A stretch of 15,899 nucleotides of DNA from Candidatus Symbiothrix sp. (GTDB lineage: Bacteria; Bacteroidota; Bacteroidia; Bacteroidales; Azobacteroidaceae). The notes below the pieces were generated by a model, which saw nothing but the letters and a program-made list of their open reading frames with translations, had not been told where the DNA came from and did no database searches. A program made the position numbers and the translations under genes. Position 1 is the stretch's first letter. Each line of letters starts with the position of its first letter. This document shows, piece after piece, positions 1 to 7,814 of the stretch. The DNA lies in the NCBI GenBank assembly GCA_031270925.1, contig JAISWY010000405.1:1-15899 (forward strand), written 5' to 3'.

Positions 1-21
1 AAGAATTTTTTTCTTTTTCAT
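1..21 (-). CDS. Start of a further PUL gene, cut off by the window edge
   Basis: Ten bases after the stop codon of the GH27-like gene, an ATG at 21-19 on the minus strand opens a frame reading MKKKKIL before the window ends. A run of lysines followed by hydrophobic residues is how Bacteroidota signal peptides usually begin, and the short spacing fits the operon upstream. This suggests a fifth exported protein of the same operon, perhaps another glycosidase. Only seven codons are visible, so the call rests on context and no function can be given. Confidence 0.5.
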
Positions 22-31
22 GATGCCGGTT

Positions 32-1453
32 TTATTTAGTCAGTTTTACAATTTTACAACTGTGCGGATTTAATTTTACCGTAACATTATCTGCTTCACC
101 TTCGTCGGCGTGTTTCCAAAGGTCGCGAATTTTCATCACGCCTTCAATACCCAGATCATCGCGGAAACTGATGGAACGGTACTGCGCATTGTCTTCGCGG
201 TTGAACAATCCGATAATCCAATCGCCGTTTTGCATTTGTCCGTACCAAATCTGGCTTTTCGTATCGTTGAGATTATCCGATAAAGGTTTACCGACAAATC
301 CGTCTTTGTTCAAGGCTAGCATTTCTTCGTTGGTGTAGAATTTCAGATGGTTGCCTATCGTGTTGTATTGGTCGGCAATGGAAACCGGCCCGCCGGCCAC
401 GAGTTGCAGGGAAACGGAAACTTCGCGTTCATCGTCGGAAGCAAGCGTATTCAATCGCAGGAAATCGCCGTCCTTGATTACTTTTCCGCGTCCTGAAATA
501 TGCGACCAGTGGACAAATCCGTCAAACTGGTTGTGGCAAGTCGGCCAGCCGTTTTGCACCGTGCCGCGCCACCGTCCCGAAATATGCCACCAACCGCCTT
601 CAAAAGTATCGGCCACGATGCGCACCATGTTGCCGTATTTCTTTTCGAGTTCGGCGTCGTTAAAGAGATTGGGCATTACCAGCGAGGTGAAAATACCGTA
701 TTTTTGAGCCGATTCGCAAATATATTTCAGGGCAAGTTCGTACTCTTTGCGCCCGTAACCGCGTCCCGACATTCCGCCTGCACCTTCGGCATTTTCAAAG
801 AGGCAGAGAAAATCCATTCGGATATATTCCACGCCCAGATTTTTGTAGTGTTTGAAAAATCCGTCGATAAATTCTTTGCAAGCCCTGTGGCTCGGTACAG
901 CCCATGGAAAAGCATCGCCGCGGTCGGGATACATTACGTTGTCGCGGTCTGATTCGTTGTAATACAAATCGCTGAAACGAACGTTTGTTCCTTCGATGAT
1001 GGTGTTGCCGTCGCCATGAATCCACAACGGATTATCGTAAATACCTAATCGCAAGCCTTTTGCCTTGCATTTGGCGATTAATTTTCGCAAATCCATTGAG
1101 CCGTATTGTGTCATATAACCCGATTCGTCGGTGGCAAGCATTGCCATAAAACCGTCGGTACAAAGCATATCATAGCCGTAGGGCAAGAGTTCGCTCGAAA
1201 CCCAATCGATCACCCTGTCCCATTCGATTTCCGACATATCAATATTTTTCGCGCCCGACTGTTCGGCCACCCATGCGTATTCATACACGCTCCAGTACAG
1301 GGGAGCGCGGTAAATGTGTATTCCCAACGAATCGCCGGGCTGCTCCACTATCGGATCGTCGGGCAGATTGTCGGGCGTCCAGCCGGTGTCTTCTTCGCCA
1401 TTGCAACCGATGCAGAGGAATATCAAGGATAAAATAAATAATTGTATTTTCAT
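32..1453 (-). CDS. GH27-like (clan GH-D) alpha-glycosidase lipoprotein
   Basis: A 473-residue glycoside hydrolase that probably acts on alpha-linked galactose- or glucose-type sugars at the cell surface. The signal peptide ends in a lipobox with Cys17 (LCIGC), followed by NGEED, an acidic stretch typical of surface-exported Bacteroidota lipoproteins. A (beta/alpha)8 barrel follows: GLRLGIYDNPLW at 133-144 and YIRMDFL, whose Asp214 matches the clan GH-D nucleophile. VRIVADTFEGGWW places Asp282 where GH27 enzymes carry the acid/base (compare WRNFAD in human alpha-galactosidase A). LVAGGPVSIADQ (351-362) and the next 100 residues resemble the end of the barrel and the C-terminal beta-sandwich of melibiases. 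The start codon overlaps the stop of the SusE/F-like gene (ATGA, 1450-1453), so translation is probably coupled. GH27 includes alpha-galactosidases, N-acetylgalactosaminidases, beta-L-arabinopyranosidases and isomaltodextranases; I cannot choose among them. A GH36 or unclassified clan GH-D member is the alternative. Confidence 0.8.
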   Translation of the reverse strand: MKIQLFILSLIFLCIGCNGEEDTGWTPDNLPDDPIVEQPGDSLGIHIYRAPLYWSVYEYAWVAEQSGAKNIDMSEIEWDRVIDWVSSELLPYGYDMLCTDGFMAMLATDESGYMTQYGSMDLRKLIAKCKAKGLRLGIYDNPLWIHGDGNTIIEGTNVRFSDLYYNESDRDNVMYPDRGDAFPWAVPSHRACKEFIDGFFKHYKNLGVEYIRMDFLCLFENAEGAGGMSGRGYGRKEYELALKYICESAQKYGIFTSLVMPNLFNDAELEKKYGNMVRIVADTFEGGWWHISGRWRGTVQNGWPTCHNQFDGFVHWSHISGRGKVIKDGDFLRLNTLASDDEREVSVSLQLVAGGPVSIADQYNTIGNHLKFYTNEEMLALNKDGFVGKPLSDNLNDTKSQIWYGQMQNGDWIIGLFNREDNAQYRSISFRDDLGIEGVMKIRDLWKHADEGEADNVTVKLNPHSCKIVKLTK

Positions 1454-2664
1454 TGTTTTTCAAATTTAATTGTCATACTGATTACATTCATACTGATTTT
1501 ATAATTTCCGGCTTCGATGGTCGAAACTTTCCATTTTTTATCGGGACCGCCGTTGGCGACAAATTCGACATTGGTTTCCGAGAGCGTTGCCAGATTATCG
1601 CTGCCCACGTTTTTCGGCATCAGGTAATCGTGATTCCAGTTGTTATCCGCATTGTCTAAGGGAAATTTGAGTTCGCCTGCTGTGAGCGGACCTTCCCAAA
1701 CGAAGGCGCCTTTTACAGCCGACATATCGTAAGTCATTTCCAAATAGAAGGGATAAGTCCAACCGGCGGGCGTGGCGTCGCCTGTGAGCCAAATCTTTTT
1801 GTATGGCAGGTCGTCGGGAATAACCGGCGCCGATTGTTTGTCGAACTTGACGGTCATCTTCCTTGTGTCGACTGTGATAATGTATTTACCGGATTGACCT
1901 TCAAGCACTTGCCATTTGTGGTCGGGCATATCTTCCGTGCGGTAGGCAACGTATTTCATTGCTGTTGCAGAAAGCGGGGCAAGATTGTTGCCGTCCACAT
2001 TTTTCGGCATCAGGTAATCACATTCATAGCCTTGCGTGGCGCTCAACGGAAATTTCAATTCGCCGACGGTCAGGTTTCCTTCCCAAGTGAAAATACCTAT
2101 GGTGGTGGCCGATTCCGTCATTTTCAGGCTAAAGGGCGTTTGCCAACCGGCCGACGTGGCGCTTCCCGTCAGCCAAATATTGCCGACATTCGGGCCGATC
2201 GCATAACCGGTTACATTTAGTTCCGTTGTGGATATTTCCGGTTTCATGTATTTGTTGGTGTTTGAAACTTCGGCAATAACTTCGGTTTGTAAGCGGATGG
2301 TGCGGCCGGCTTCGATGTTCCATTCCATTAGCATATCGTTCAACTCCTTGTGTGTGAAGCCGATGGTTTTTACTCCTGCCGGAATTTCCATTTTGGCGAT
2401 GGAAGTTTCAAAATTATTGTCGGCAATATCCATTTTAAACCAATAGGTTAATTTGGCGCCTGCACCTCGATTGGCGGCTTCGTTCCATGTGAACGATACG
2501 GCTTCTTCATTTTCTTTATCAGCGTTCAGCGTAATCTCTTCCGCCGAAACAGACAAATGCATGGTGTCTTCGGGTGTTTCCAAGACGTAATGTTCCGGTT
2601 CGTCCTGACAACCGGCAAACAAGAATAACATCGCCGGTAGCATATATTTAATTTTGTTTTTCAT
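1450..2664 (-). CDS. SusE/SusF-like outer membrane glycan-binding lipoprotein
   Basis: A 404-residue surface lipoprotein that likely holds glycan chains near the SusC/SusD importer. Lipobox LFAGC (Cys19) is followed by QDEPE, an acidic surface-export signal. Residues about 25-155 form an immunoglobulin-like SusE N-terminal domain (ITLNADKENEEAVSFTWNEA). Two tandem SusF/SusE modules follow, about 162-277 and 290-404. They share the pattern (N/K)IWLTG-AT-AGW, a WEG-L--GELKFPL segment, DYLMPKNV, an aromatic tract around KW(Q/K)V, and a closing MT(V/I)KF(D/E)KQ. In the B. thetaiotaomicron starch system such modules bind sugar through aromatic residues; these keep several tryptophans. With one N-terminal domain and two modules it is laid out like SusE, not the longer SusF. 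It lies 15 nt after the SusD gene and overlaps the next gene by 4 nt. The bound glycan is unknown and need not be starch. Confidence 0.88.
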   Translation of the reverse strand: MKNKIKYMLPAMLFLFAGCQDEPEHYVLETPEDTMHLSVSAEEITLNADKENEEAVSFTWNEAANRGAGAKLTYWFKMDIADNNFETSIAKMEIPAGVKTIGFTHKELNDMLMEWNIEAGRTIRLQTEVIAEVSNTNKYMKPEISTTELNVTGYAIGPNVGNIWLTGSATSAGWQTPFSLKMTESATTIGIFTWEGNLTVGELKFPLSATQGYECDYLMPKNVDGNNLAPLSATAMKYVAYRTEDMPDHKWQVLEGQSGKYIITVDTRKMTVKFDKQSAPVIPDDLPYKKIWLTGDATPAGWTYPFYLEMTYDMSAVKGAFVWEGPLTAGELKFPLDNADNNWNHDYLMPKNVGSDNLATLSETNVEFVANGGPDKKWKVSTIEAGNYKISMNVISMTIKFEKQ

Positions 2665-2679
2665 AAAATTGAATTTTTA

Positions 2680-4557
2680 TTATTTCCAATATGGATTTTG
2701 AACCAATTTATCATTCTTATCTATTTCTGATTGATGAATCGGGAACCAATAATATGATTTTTTGTAAACGCGTTGCTGATAAATCGTGCGTACATAAAAC
2801 TCGCTATTGTTTTTACCGTTGAAATTCATACCGTCGAAATCGCCGTTGAGAACGGTTTCGGCTTCGCGCCAACGGCGCAGATCGTCGTAGCGGATGCCTT
2901 CGGTGCAAAGTTCGACACGGCGTTCGGCGCGAATCAGTTTACTCATTTCTTCCTGATTGTTTAAATCGACGTGGATAAAATCGTTGTCGGTTGCTCCGGT
3001 GGTATATTGGCGAAGGCCTGCCCGCTCTCGTATCTTATTCAAATACAGCAAAATATCGGCATTGCCCGGATCGGATTCATTCAGCGCTTCGGCATAATTC
3101 AAATAGGCTTCGCCCAAACGATAGAGTATTCCGGGACGATATTGGTGATTGCCTTCCTTTATATTCGACTTCGGCGACACTTTTTTGCGCAGCAGATAAC
3201 CGTTTTGCGGGGCGTCGTGCGTATGCGGATTGTCGGACGTGCCGTTGAAGAAGTTAAATTGCCGTTTTTCGGTCGGGAAATATTGATTATTGAAATTGAC
3301 TGTGATATAAAAACGCGGTTCACGGTTGTAATACATCTTGTAAGTACTTGATTTTGTGATGAATCCGCCATTCACTTCTTCGTCCCAAACGGTATTGGAA
3401 CGGGTTTCGTCGGCTGTTGAAAAACCGCTTTCCACATAACCCGAATGGTCGGTGTCGGTAATCGGCAGACCGTTTTGCATAAAGAACGCATCGACCAGCG
3501 ATTGGGTTACGCCCAGACCGCCATTTCCACCGCTACCGTTGGGAGTGGCATGGCGTTCGTATTCCCCATAATTGCAACTCGGACGAGCAAACAAAATTTC
3601 GGTATTACCCTCGTCGAAGCGTTTCAAAAACAGGTTTTGATACGACATGAACGGGTCGATAGTTCCGTTGGCGTTTTCTTCGACATACAATTCGTGTCCC
3701 GCTTCGTGCGCGGCATCAATCAATTCTTTACAGGCTTGCGCGGCATCAATCCAACGGCTACGGTCTTCGCTTGTGCTGAAAAGATTTTCGCCGTTCTTAT
3801 TTTTGAAATCTGCATAATCGGGATTACCGTTTACGAGCGGACTTGCAGCGAAAAGCAACATGCGGGCGCGGACGGCCAAGCAGATGATCGACGTGGCGCG
3901 ACCGTATTTCCGGGCTTCGGAATATTTCGCCGGAAGAATTTTGGCGACAGCTTGCAATTCCTTATCCACCCATTCAATCACTTCATAATAAGGACTTTGT
4001 CCCACCATCAAATCGGAAATGCCGAAATCGGTTGGAGCAAGGTAATCGGGTTGGAAAGGAATGGCGCCGTAGGTATTTGCCAACAGATAGTAGTAATAAG
4101 CAATCAGGAAGCGACATTCGGCTTTCATATATTCCGCCTCTTTTGTGCTGATGCCCTGGTCGGGCAAAGCATGAATATTTTGGATGAAAATATGCGCTTC
4201 ACGGATGCGTTGAGGCAGCAAAGCCCAATAATTTCCGTTCCACTCGCTCGAAGGCGTCCATTCGCCCAAAATGTAGGGAATCACTTTCCAATCCCACTGC
4301 CGCCAACGTTCGGATGGGCTTTGATCGTCGCCGAGAATTTCCCAACCTAAATCGCAGGAGTAGCCCCAATACGGGTCGGGAATCGCCGAATATGCATTGG
4401 CCAACCAGCCTTCTACGCGGGTTTTGTCTTCAAACACCATCGGGAGTGTCAGTTCCGTATCGGTTTCTTTATCAAGAAAATCGGTGCAGGAAGTCATAAA
4501 AATGGAAAATGAGAAATGAAGAATGAAAAATGTGCTTAATATAATATTGTGTTTCAT
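2680..4557 (-). CDS. SusD/RagB-family nutrient-binding outer membrane lipoprotein
   Basis: A 625-residue glycan-binding lid of the SusC transporter, anchored on the outer face of the outer membrane. The signal peptide ends at Cys24 in MTSC, followed by TDFLDKE, the usual opening of mature SusD proteins. Residues about 40-300 match the helical, TPR-like SusD N-terminal region (for example KAECRFLIAYYYYLLANTYG). The C-terminal RagB/SusD region shows GILYRLGEAYLNYAEALNE, LNKIRERAGL, RRVELCTEGIRYDDLRRW at 546-563, and a closing WFPIHQSEIDKNDKLVQNP, all characteristic. Length is within the family range of about 500-650. It starts 13 nt after the SusC stop, the standard susC-susD order. The hydrophobic core of the signal peptide (FFILHFSFSIF) is encoded by an imperfect TTTTCAT/TTCATT repeat, which is unusual. 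The ligand cannot be read from the sequence. Confidence 0.95.
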   Translation of the reverse strand: MKHNIILSTFFILHFSFSIFMTSCTDFLDKETDTELTLPMVFEDKTRVEGWLANAYSAIPDPYWGYSCDLGWEILGDDQSPSERWRQWDWKVIPYILGEWTPSSEWNGNYWALLPQRIREAHIFIQNIHALPDQGISTKEAEYMKAECRFLIAYYYYLLANTYGAIPFQPDYLAPTDFGISDLMVGQSPYYEVIEWVDKELQAVAKILPAKYSEARKYGRATSIICLAVRARMLLFAASPLVNGNPDYADFKNKNGENLFSTSEDRSRWIDAAQACKELIDAAHEAGHELYVEENANGTIDPFMSYQNLFLKRFDEGNTEILFARPSCNYGEYERHATPNGSGGNGGLGVTQSLVDAFFMQNGLPITDTDHSGYVESGFSTADETRSNTVWDEEVNGGFITKSSTYKMYYNREPRFYITVNFNNQYFPTEKRQFNFFNGTSDNPHTHDAPQNGYLLRKKVSPKSNIKEGNHQYRPGILYRLGEAYLNYAEALNESDPGNADILLYLNKIRERAGLRQYTTGATDNDFIHVDLNNQEEMSKLIRAERRVELCTEGIRYDDLRRWREAETVLNGDFDGMNFNGKNNSEFYVRTIYQQRVYKKSYYWFPIHQSEIDKNDKLVQNPYWK

Positions 4558-4570
4558 ATTCGATTAATTT

Positions 4571-7500
4571 TTAGAAGTTTAAATCAAGACCAAACATGAC
4601 CGAACGCATCGACGGATAGCGCAAACCGTCGGATGTGCCGAGTTCCGGATCCCAAAGTTTGAATTTCGAGAAATAAAAGAGATTGTTTCCGCTTGCAAAA
4701 AGGCGAATATTTTTGATATGCAATTTGCGAATCGCCGATTCGGGTATGTTGTAACCCAATTCGATAGATTTGAGGCGCAGAAAACTCATATCTTTTTTCC
4801 AAAAGCTAGAAGCGCGGTTATTGTTGGTGTTGGAGCTTTCCGACAGGCGCGGCCAAAACACGTTTTGCGAGGGATTTTTTTCCGTCCAACGATCGGTGTA
4901 GTTGGTGTAAACATTGCCCAGCACGCCTTGTCCGCTGCCCGGAATGAAGTAATCGGAGCCGCCGATAATGCGATAAGCGTCGGCTGTGCCTTGGAAAAAG
5001 AAACTGAAATCCCATTGGCGGAAATTGAGATTGCCGCCGAAACCGTAAATCATTCGCGGGTCGGTTGTGCCGCCGATATAACCCTCGTCGTCTTCGGTAA
5101 TAAAGTCGTCGTGATTTTTATCCACGTATTTTATATCGCCGGGACGCACTTTGAAACCCAATTCCGGTATGGGAATACCCGGTTTCAATGCACCGTTTAC
5201 AAAATCATCTTCCGTAAAAAGGCGTTCGGCTTCCAATCCCCACAAAGTATTGATGGATTGTCCGGTAATAGAACGATAAGTTCCTTTGACAGAGGCCGGT
5301 TCGTCGCGTTCAATGATGGTGTTTTTGGCATAAGTAACCGTTCCGCGCAAAGCCAAAGCCCAATCTTTGTTGAAGCGTTTATTGTAGTTCAGGGAGATGT
5401 CATACCCTTGATTATCAACGATTCCATAATTGGCGTAAGGATTCGTAACAAAGCCCGCCTGCGAAGGAATGGTGGTGCGCTGCATAAAGATATTGGTGCG
5501 ATGTTCCTTGAAGAAATCGACTTGCAGGTCGAAATCGTTCCACAAACCCAGTTCCACGCCGATATTGGTTTTCAGGGCGGTTTCCCAACTCAAATCCAGC
5601 ACGCCCGCTTCGCCTTCCTGCACGCCCTGACGGTAGGTATCGCCCGAATAGCCCCAATTATATCCGTTGGCGCCTGCGTTGATGGTGGTAATGTAAGCGA
5701 AACGCCGTCCGCCGATGTTGTCGTTGCCTACTTCGCCGATCGAAGCGCGGAATTTCAACTTGCTGACGATTTGTTGTCCCGGCTCCATAAATGATTCTTC
5801 CGAAACGAGCCAGCCGGCGGCGATGGACGGGAAAAATCCGAAGCGGCGGCCCTTGGCGAAATTTTCCGAACCGTTGTAACCAAAGTTAAATTCGGTAATG
5901 TAGCGGCGGTCGAAAGTATAGGAAAAGCGGCCTGCAATACCCTGTGTACGGTTGGCTTGAATATCACCCCAGTCATAACTCCGTTGGTTGTATAGGAAAA
6001 GCGCATCAATCGCGTGTTTGTTGAAAGAGCGATTATATATGAGTGCGGCTTCGAGATAAGTACTTTGATTGCCGTAATTGGCGTTGCTCGAATGGTCGAG
6101 AAATTCGCTACCGTAACTCAAAATGTTGTGTATCAGTTCACCTTCGTCGTTGCGCGATTTGGCCACACTGTAATAATCGGGGTCTTTGCCGCGGGTAACG
6201 AAATTTTCGTTGTAGGTGTCGAACGCAAAAGTAGCCCTGACTTTCAAGCCTTCGGTAATCATTTTCAGATTTTGCTCCAATGTGAAAAGCGATTCCAGTT
6301 TACTTCGACCGCCGCGATAATAGCCCCGTTGCGTACTCAAGGCCCAAGGATTTTTGCGTTGCGCCGAAACAATCGGAATCGTTCCGTCGGAATAAACAGC
6401 AGGGTGTACAAAGGGAGGCGTTTCAAAAGCCGATTGAAAAACTTCGTCGGTACTGCTCCGAGCTTTCCGCAAGTTTTGCAGATAACCGCCCACGTTGAAG
6501 CGCAAAAGTGTTGTTTTTGTCAAATCCAGATCCACATTGGCGCGCATATTATAGCGGCTCAACCGGCTTTCGGTGTCATAATCAAGACTTGGGTCGGAAG
6601 CCATGATGCCGTTTTCGTTATACACGGAAGCCGTAAGCGAGTAACGCAAGATTTCCGTACCGCCGCTGACGGTCATATTGGCGCGGGTAGAATTGGCAAA
6701 ATCTTTTGTGATCGCATCAATCCAATTCACATCGGGATACAAATCGCGGTCGTAACCGTAATAAGTTTTTAGAATTTGGTCTTTTGTAAAAAGGCGTTTG
6801 TTCGGGTCGGGTTGCAACTCGTTGAGCAAGGCCATGTATTCCGGCGCTCCAATGAATTGCGGCAGTTTGGTCGGAGTCGAAAGGGCTTGTTCGACACGAA
6901 AATTGACCGAAGGCGCTGCCACCGTTCCGCGTTTGGTATTAATCAAAATCACACCGTTGGCGCCACGAACACCGTACATCGCACTTGCCGAAGCGTCTTT
7001 CAAAACGGAAAACGATTCGATTTCCGCCGGGTCAATATCGTTCAGACTGCGCTCGACGCCATCTACCAAAACCAAGGGCGATTGGTTTCCGCTGAACGAC
7101 GCAATGCCTCGAATCCAAAAATTGGAATTGTCGTAACCCGGTTCGCCCGACGGCTGCACGGCAATAACGCCCGCCAGTTGTCCCGCCAAGTTGTTCGACA
7201 TCGAGCGCGACGAGCCGACTTGCAGCATCTTCGGCTCCAAAGTCTGTATGGAACCGACCACCGAAAGCTTCTTTTGGTTGCCGTATCCCACAACTACCAC
7301 TTCGTCGAGGGCTTCGATATCCTCTTCCATGCTTACATTAAAATTAATGTTGTTTCCCACTTTGATTTTTTGAGATTTAAATCCCAGATAAGAGAGGTTG
7401 ATTACCACATTTTTATCGGGGACTTCCAAATAGAAATGACCGTCAATATCGGTAATTGTTCCGGTCGTTGTGTTTTCCACTGCGACGGAAACACCGGGCA

Positions 7501-7630
7501 GCGAGTTTTTCTCTTTGTCGATTACCGTACCACTGATACGGATGTTTGGCTCGGCGGTATTTTCGGCGATTAGTGGAATGCCGAACATTCCGTAGAGCAT
7601 GAAAAAAAGCAATAGTTTTTTTACATTCAT
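4571..7630 (-). CDS. SusC/RagA-family TonB-linked outer membrane transporter
   Basis: A 1019-residue TonB-dependent transporter that imports oligosaccharides into the periplasm with its SusD lid. Signal peptide about 1-22; carboxypeptidase-regulatory-like domain about 30-102 (ISGTVIDKEKNSLPGVSVAV ending in VSM); linker DEVVVVGYGNQKK at 109-121, the family TonB-box region; plug about 125-235, including LVLVDGVE, IESFSVLKDASASAMYG and VRGANGVILINTKRG. The rest is the beta-barrel, ending in a terminal phenylalanine (GLDLNF) as expected for assembly by BAM. Length is normal. There is no STN domain between the signal peptide and the regulatory-like domain, so it should not signal through an anti-sigma/ECF sigma pair; this fits control by the nearby DUF6377-type regulator. 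It is the first gene of the operon, with a TAnnTTTG box 25 nt upstream of the ATG. Cargo unknown. Confidence 0.96.
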   Translation of the reverse strand: MNVKKLLLFFMLYGMFGIPLIAENTAEPNIRISGTVIDKEKNSLPGVSVAVENTTTGTITDIDGHFYLEVPDKNVVINLSYLGFKSQKIKVGNNINFNVSMEEDIEALDEVVVVGYGNQKKLSVVGSIQTLEPKMLQVGSSRSMSNNLAGQLAGVIAVQPSGEPGYDNSNFWIRGIASFSGNQSPLVLVDGVERSLNDIDPAEIESFSVLKDASASAMYGVRGANGVILINTKRGTVAAPSVNFRVEQALSTPTKLPQFIGAPEYMALLNELQPDPNKRLFTKDQILKTYYGYDRDLYPDVNWIDAITKDFANSTRANMTVSGGTEILRYSLTASVYNENGIMASDPSLDYDTESRLSRYNMRANVDLDLTKTTLLRFNVGGYLQNLRKARSSTDEVFQSAFETPPFVHPAVYSDGTIPIVSAQRKNPWALSTQRGYYRGGRSKLESLFTLEQNLKMITEGLKVRATFAFDTYNENFVTRGKDPDYYSVAKSRNDEGELIHNILSYGSEFLDHSSNANYGNQSTYLEAALIYNRSFNKHAIDALFLYNQRSYDWGDIQANRTQGIAGRFSYTFDRRYITEFNFGYNGSENFAKGRRFGFFPSIAAGWLVSEESFMEPGQQIVSKLKFRASIGEVGNDNIGGRRFAYITTINAGANGYNWGYSGDTYRQGVQEGEAGVLDLSWETALKTNIGVELGLWNDFDLQVDFFKEHRTNIFMQRTTIPSQAGFVTNPYANYGIVDNQGYDISLNYNKRFNKDWALALRGTVTYAKNTIIERDEPASVKGTYRSITGQSINTLWGLEAERLFTEDDFVNGALKPGIPIPELGFKVRPGDIKYVDKNHDDFITEDDEGYIGGTTDPRMIYGFGGNLNFRQWDFSFFFQGTADAYRIIGGSDYFIPGSGQGVLGNVYTNYTDRWTEKNPSQNVFWPRLSESSNTNNNRASSFWKKDMSFLRLKSIELGYNIPESAIRKLHIKNIRLFASGNNLFYFSKFKLWDPELGTSDGLRYPSMRSVMFGLDLNF

Positions 7631-7655
7631 GGATATTAAATTTGATTTTATGATG

Positions 7656-7663
7656 CAAAATTA
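7656..7663 (-). promoter_or_regulatory. -7 promoter box of the PUL operon
   Basis: The minus strand reads TAATTTTG, a full match to the Bacteroides -7 consensus TAnnTTTG, 25 nt before the SusC ATG. Transcription should start roughly 7 nt downstream, giving a leader of about 18-20 nt. No good -33 TTTG lies about 20 nt upstream; that place is taken by an inverted repeat at 7681-7702, which suggests an activator-dependent promoter. Confidence 0.65.
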
Positions 7664-7680
7664 AGCAGAAGCAGGAAAGC

Positions 7681-7702
7681 ATTTTTTAGCTGACTAAAAA
7701 AT
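7681..7702. promoter_or_regulatory. Perfect inverted repeat at the PUL promoter, candidate operator
   Basis: The arms ATTTTTTAG (7681-7689) and CTAAAAAAT (7694-7702) are exact reverse complements separated by CTGA. The repeat begins 17 nt upstream of the -7 box, so it overlaps the -33 position. A dimeric regulator bound here would touch RNA polymerase. It is AT-rich and lacks a T tail in the operon direction that would fit a terminator. The binding protein is not known; the DUF6377-type regulator at 9499-11163 is the obvious candidate. Confidence 0.45.
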
Positions 7703-7762
7703 ACAAACGATAATTTCAGTTAAATAGTTTATTATCAGGTTTTTATTAAAAAAGAAGTATGC

Positions 7763-7786
7763 TGAAAATCCAAATGAAATCCAAAA
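7763..7786. repeat. Short tandem direct repeat upstream of the PUL promoter
   Basis: TGAAAATCCAAA (7763-7774) is followed directly by TGAAATCCAAAA (7775-7786), two 12-nt units differing by the position of one A. It lies in the 184-nt gap between the ATPase stop and the SusC start, about 100 nt upstream of the -7 box. It could be a regulator site or chance in AT-rich DNA. Apart from this, the inverted repeat and the promoter box, I see nothing else in that gap. Confidence 0.25.
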
Positions 7787-7814
7787 GGGTAGCTTTTTAA
7801 ATATAGAGTTATGG

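Noticed and set aside
3445..4350. 301-codon plus-strand frame antisense to the SusD gene
   Set aside because: Mirror of a strongly supported SusD gene, without signal peptide, promoter or recognisable motif.
4718..5794. Long open frame (358 codons) on the plus strand, antisense to the SusC gene
   Set aside because: The opposite strand carries a full, clearly recognisable SusC with continuous family motifs. The antisense translation shows no domain pattern and its opening is a by-product of the codon use of SusC.
4571..7630. Possible ECF sigma/anti-sigma control through SusC
   Set aside because: The protein has no STN signalling domain after its signal peptide, and no sigma or anti-sigma gene is present in the window.
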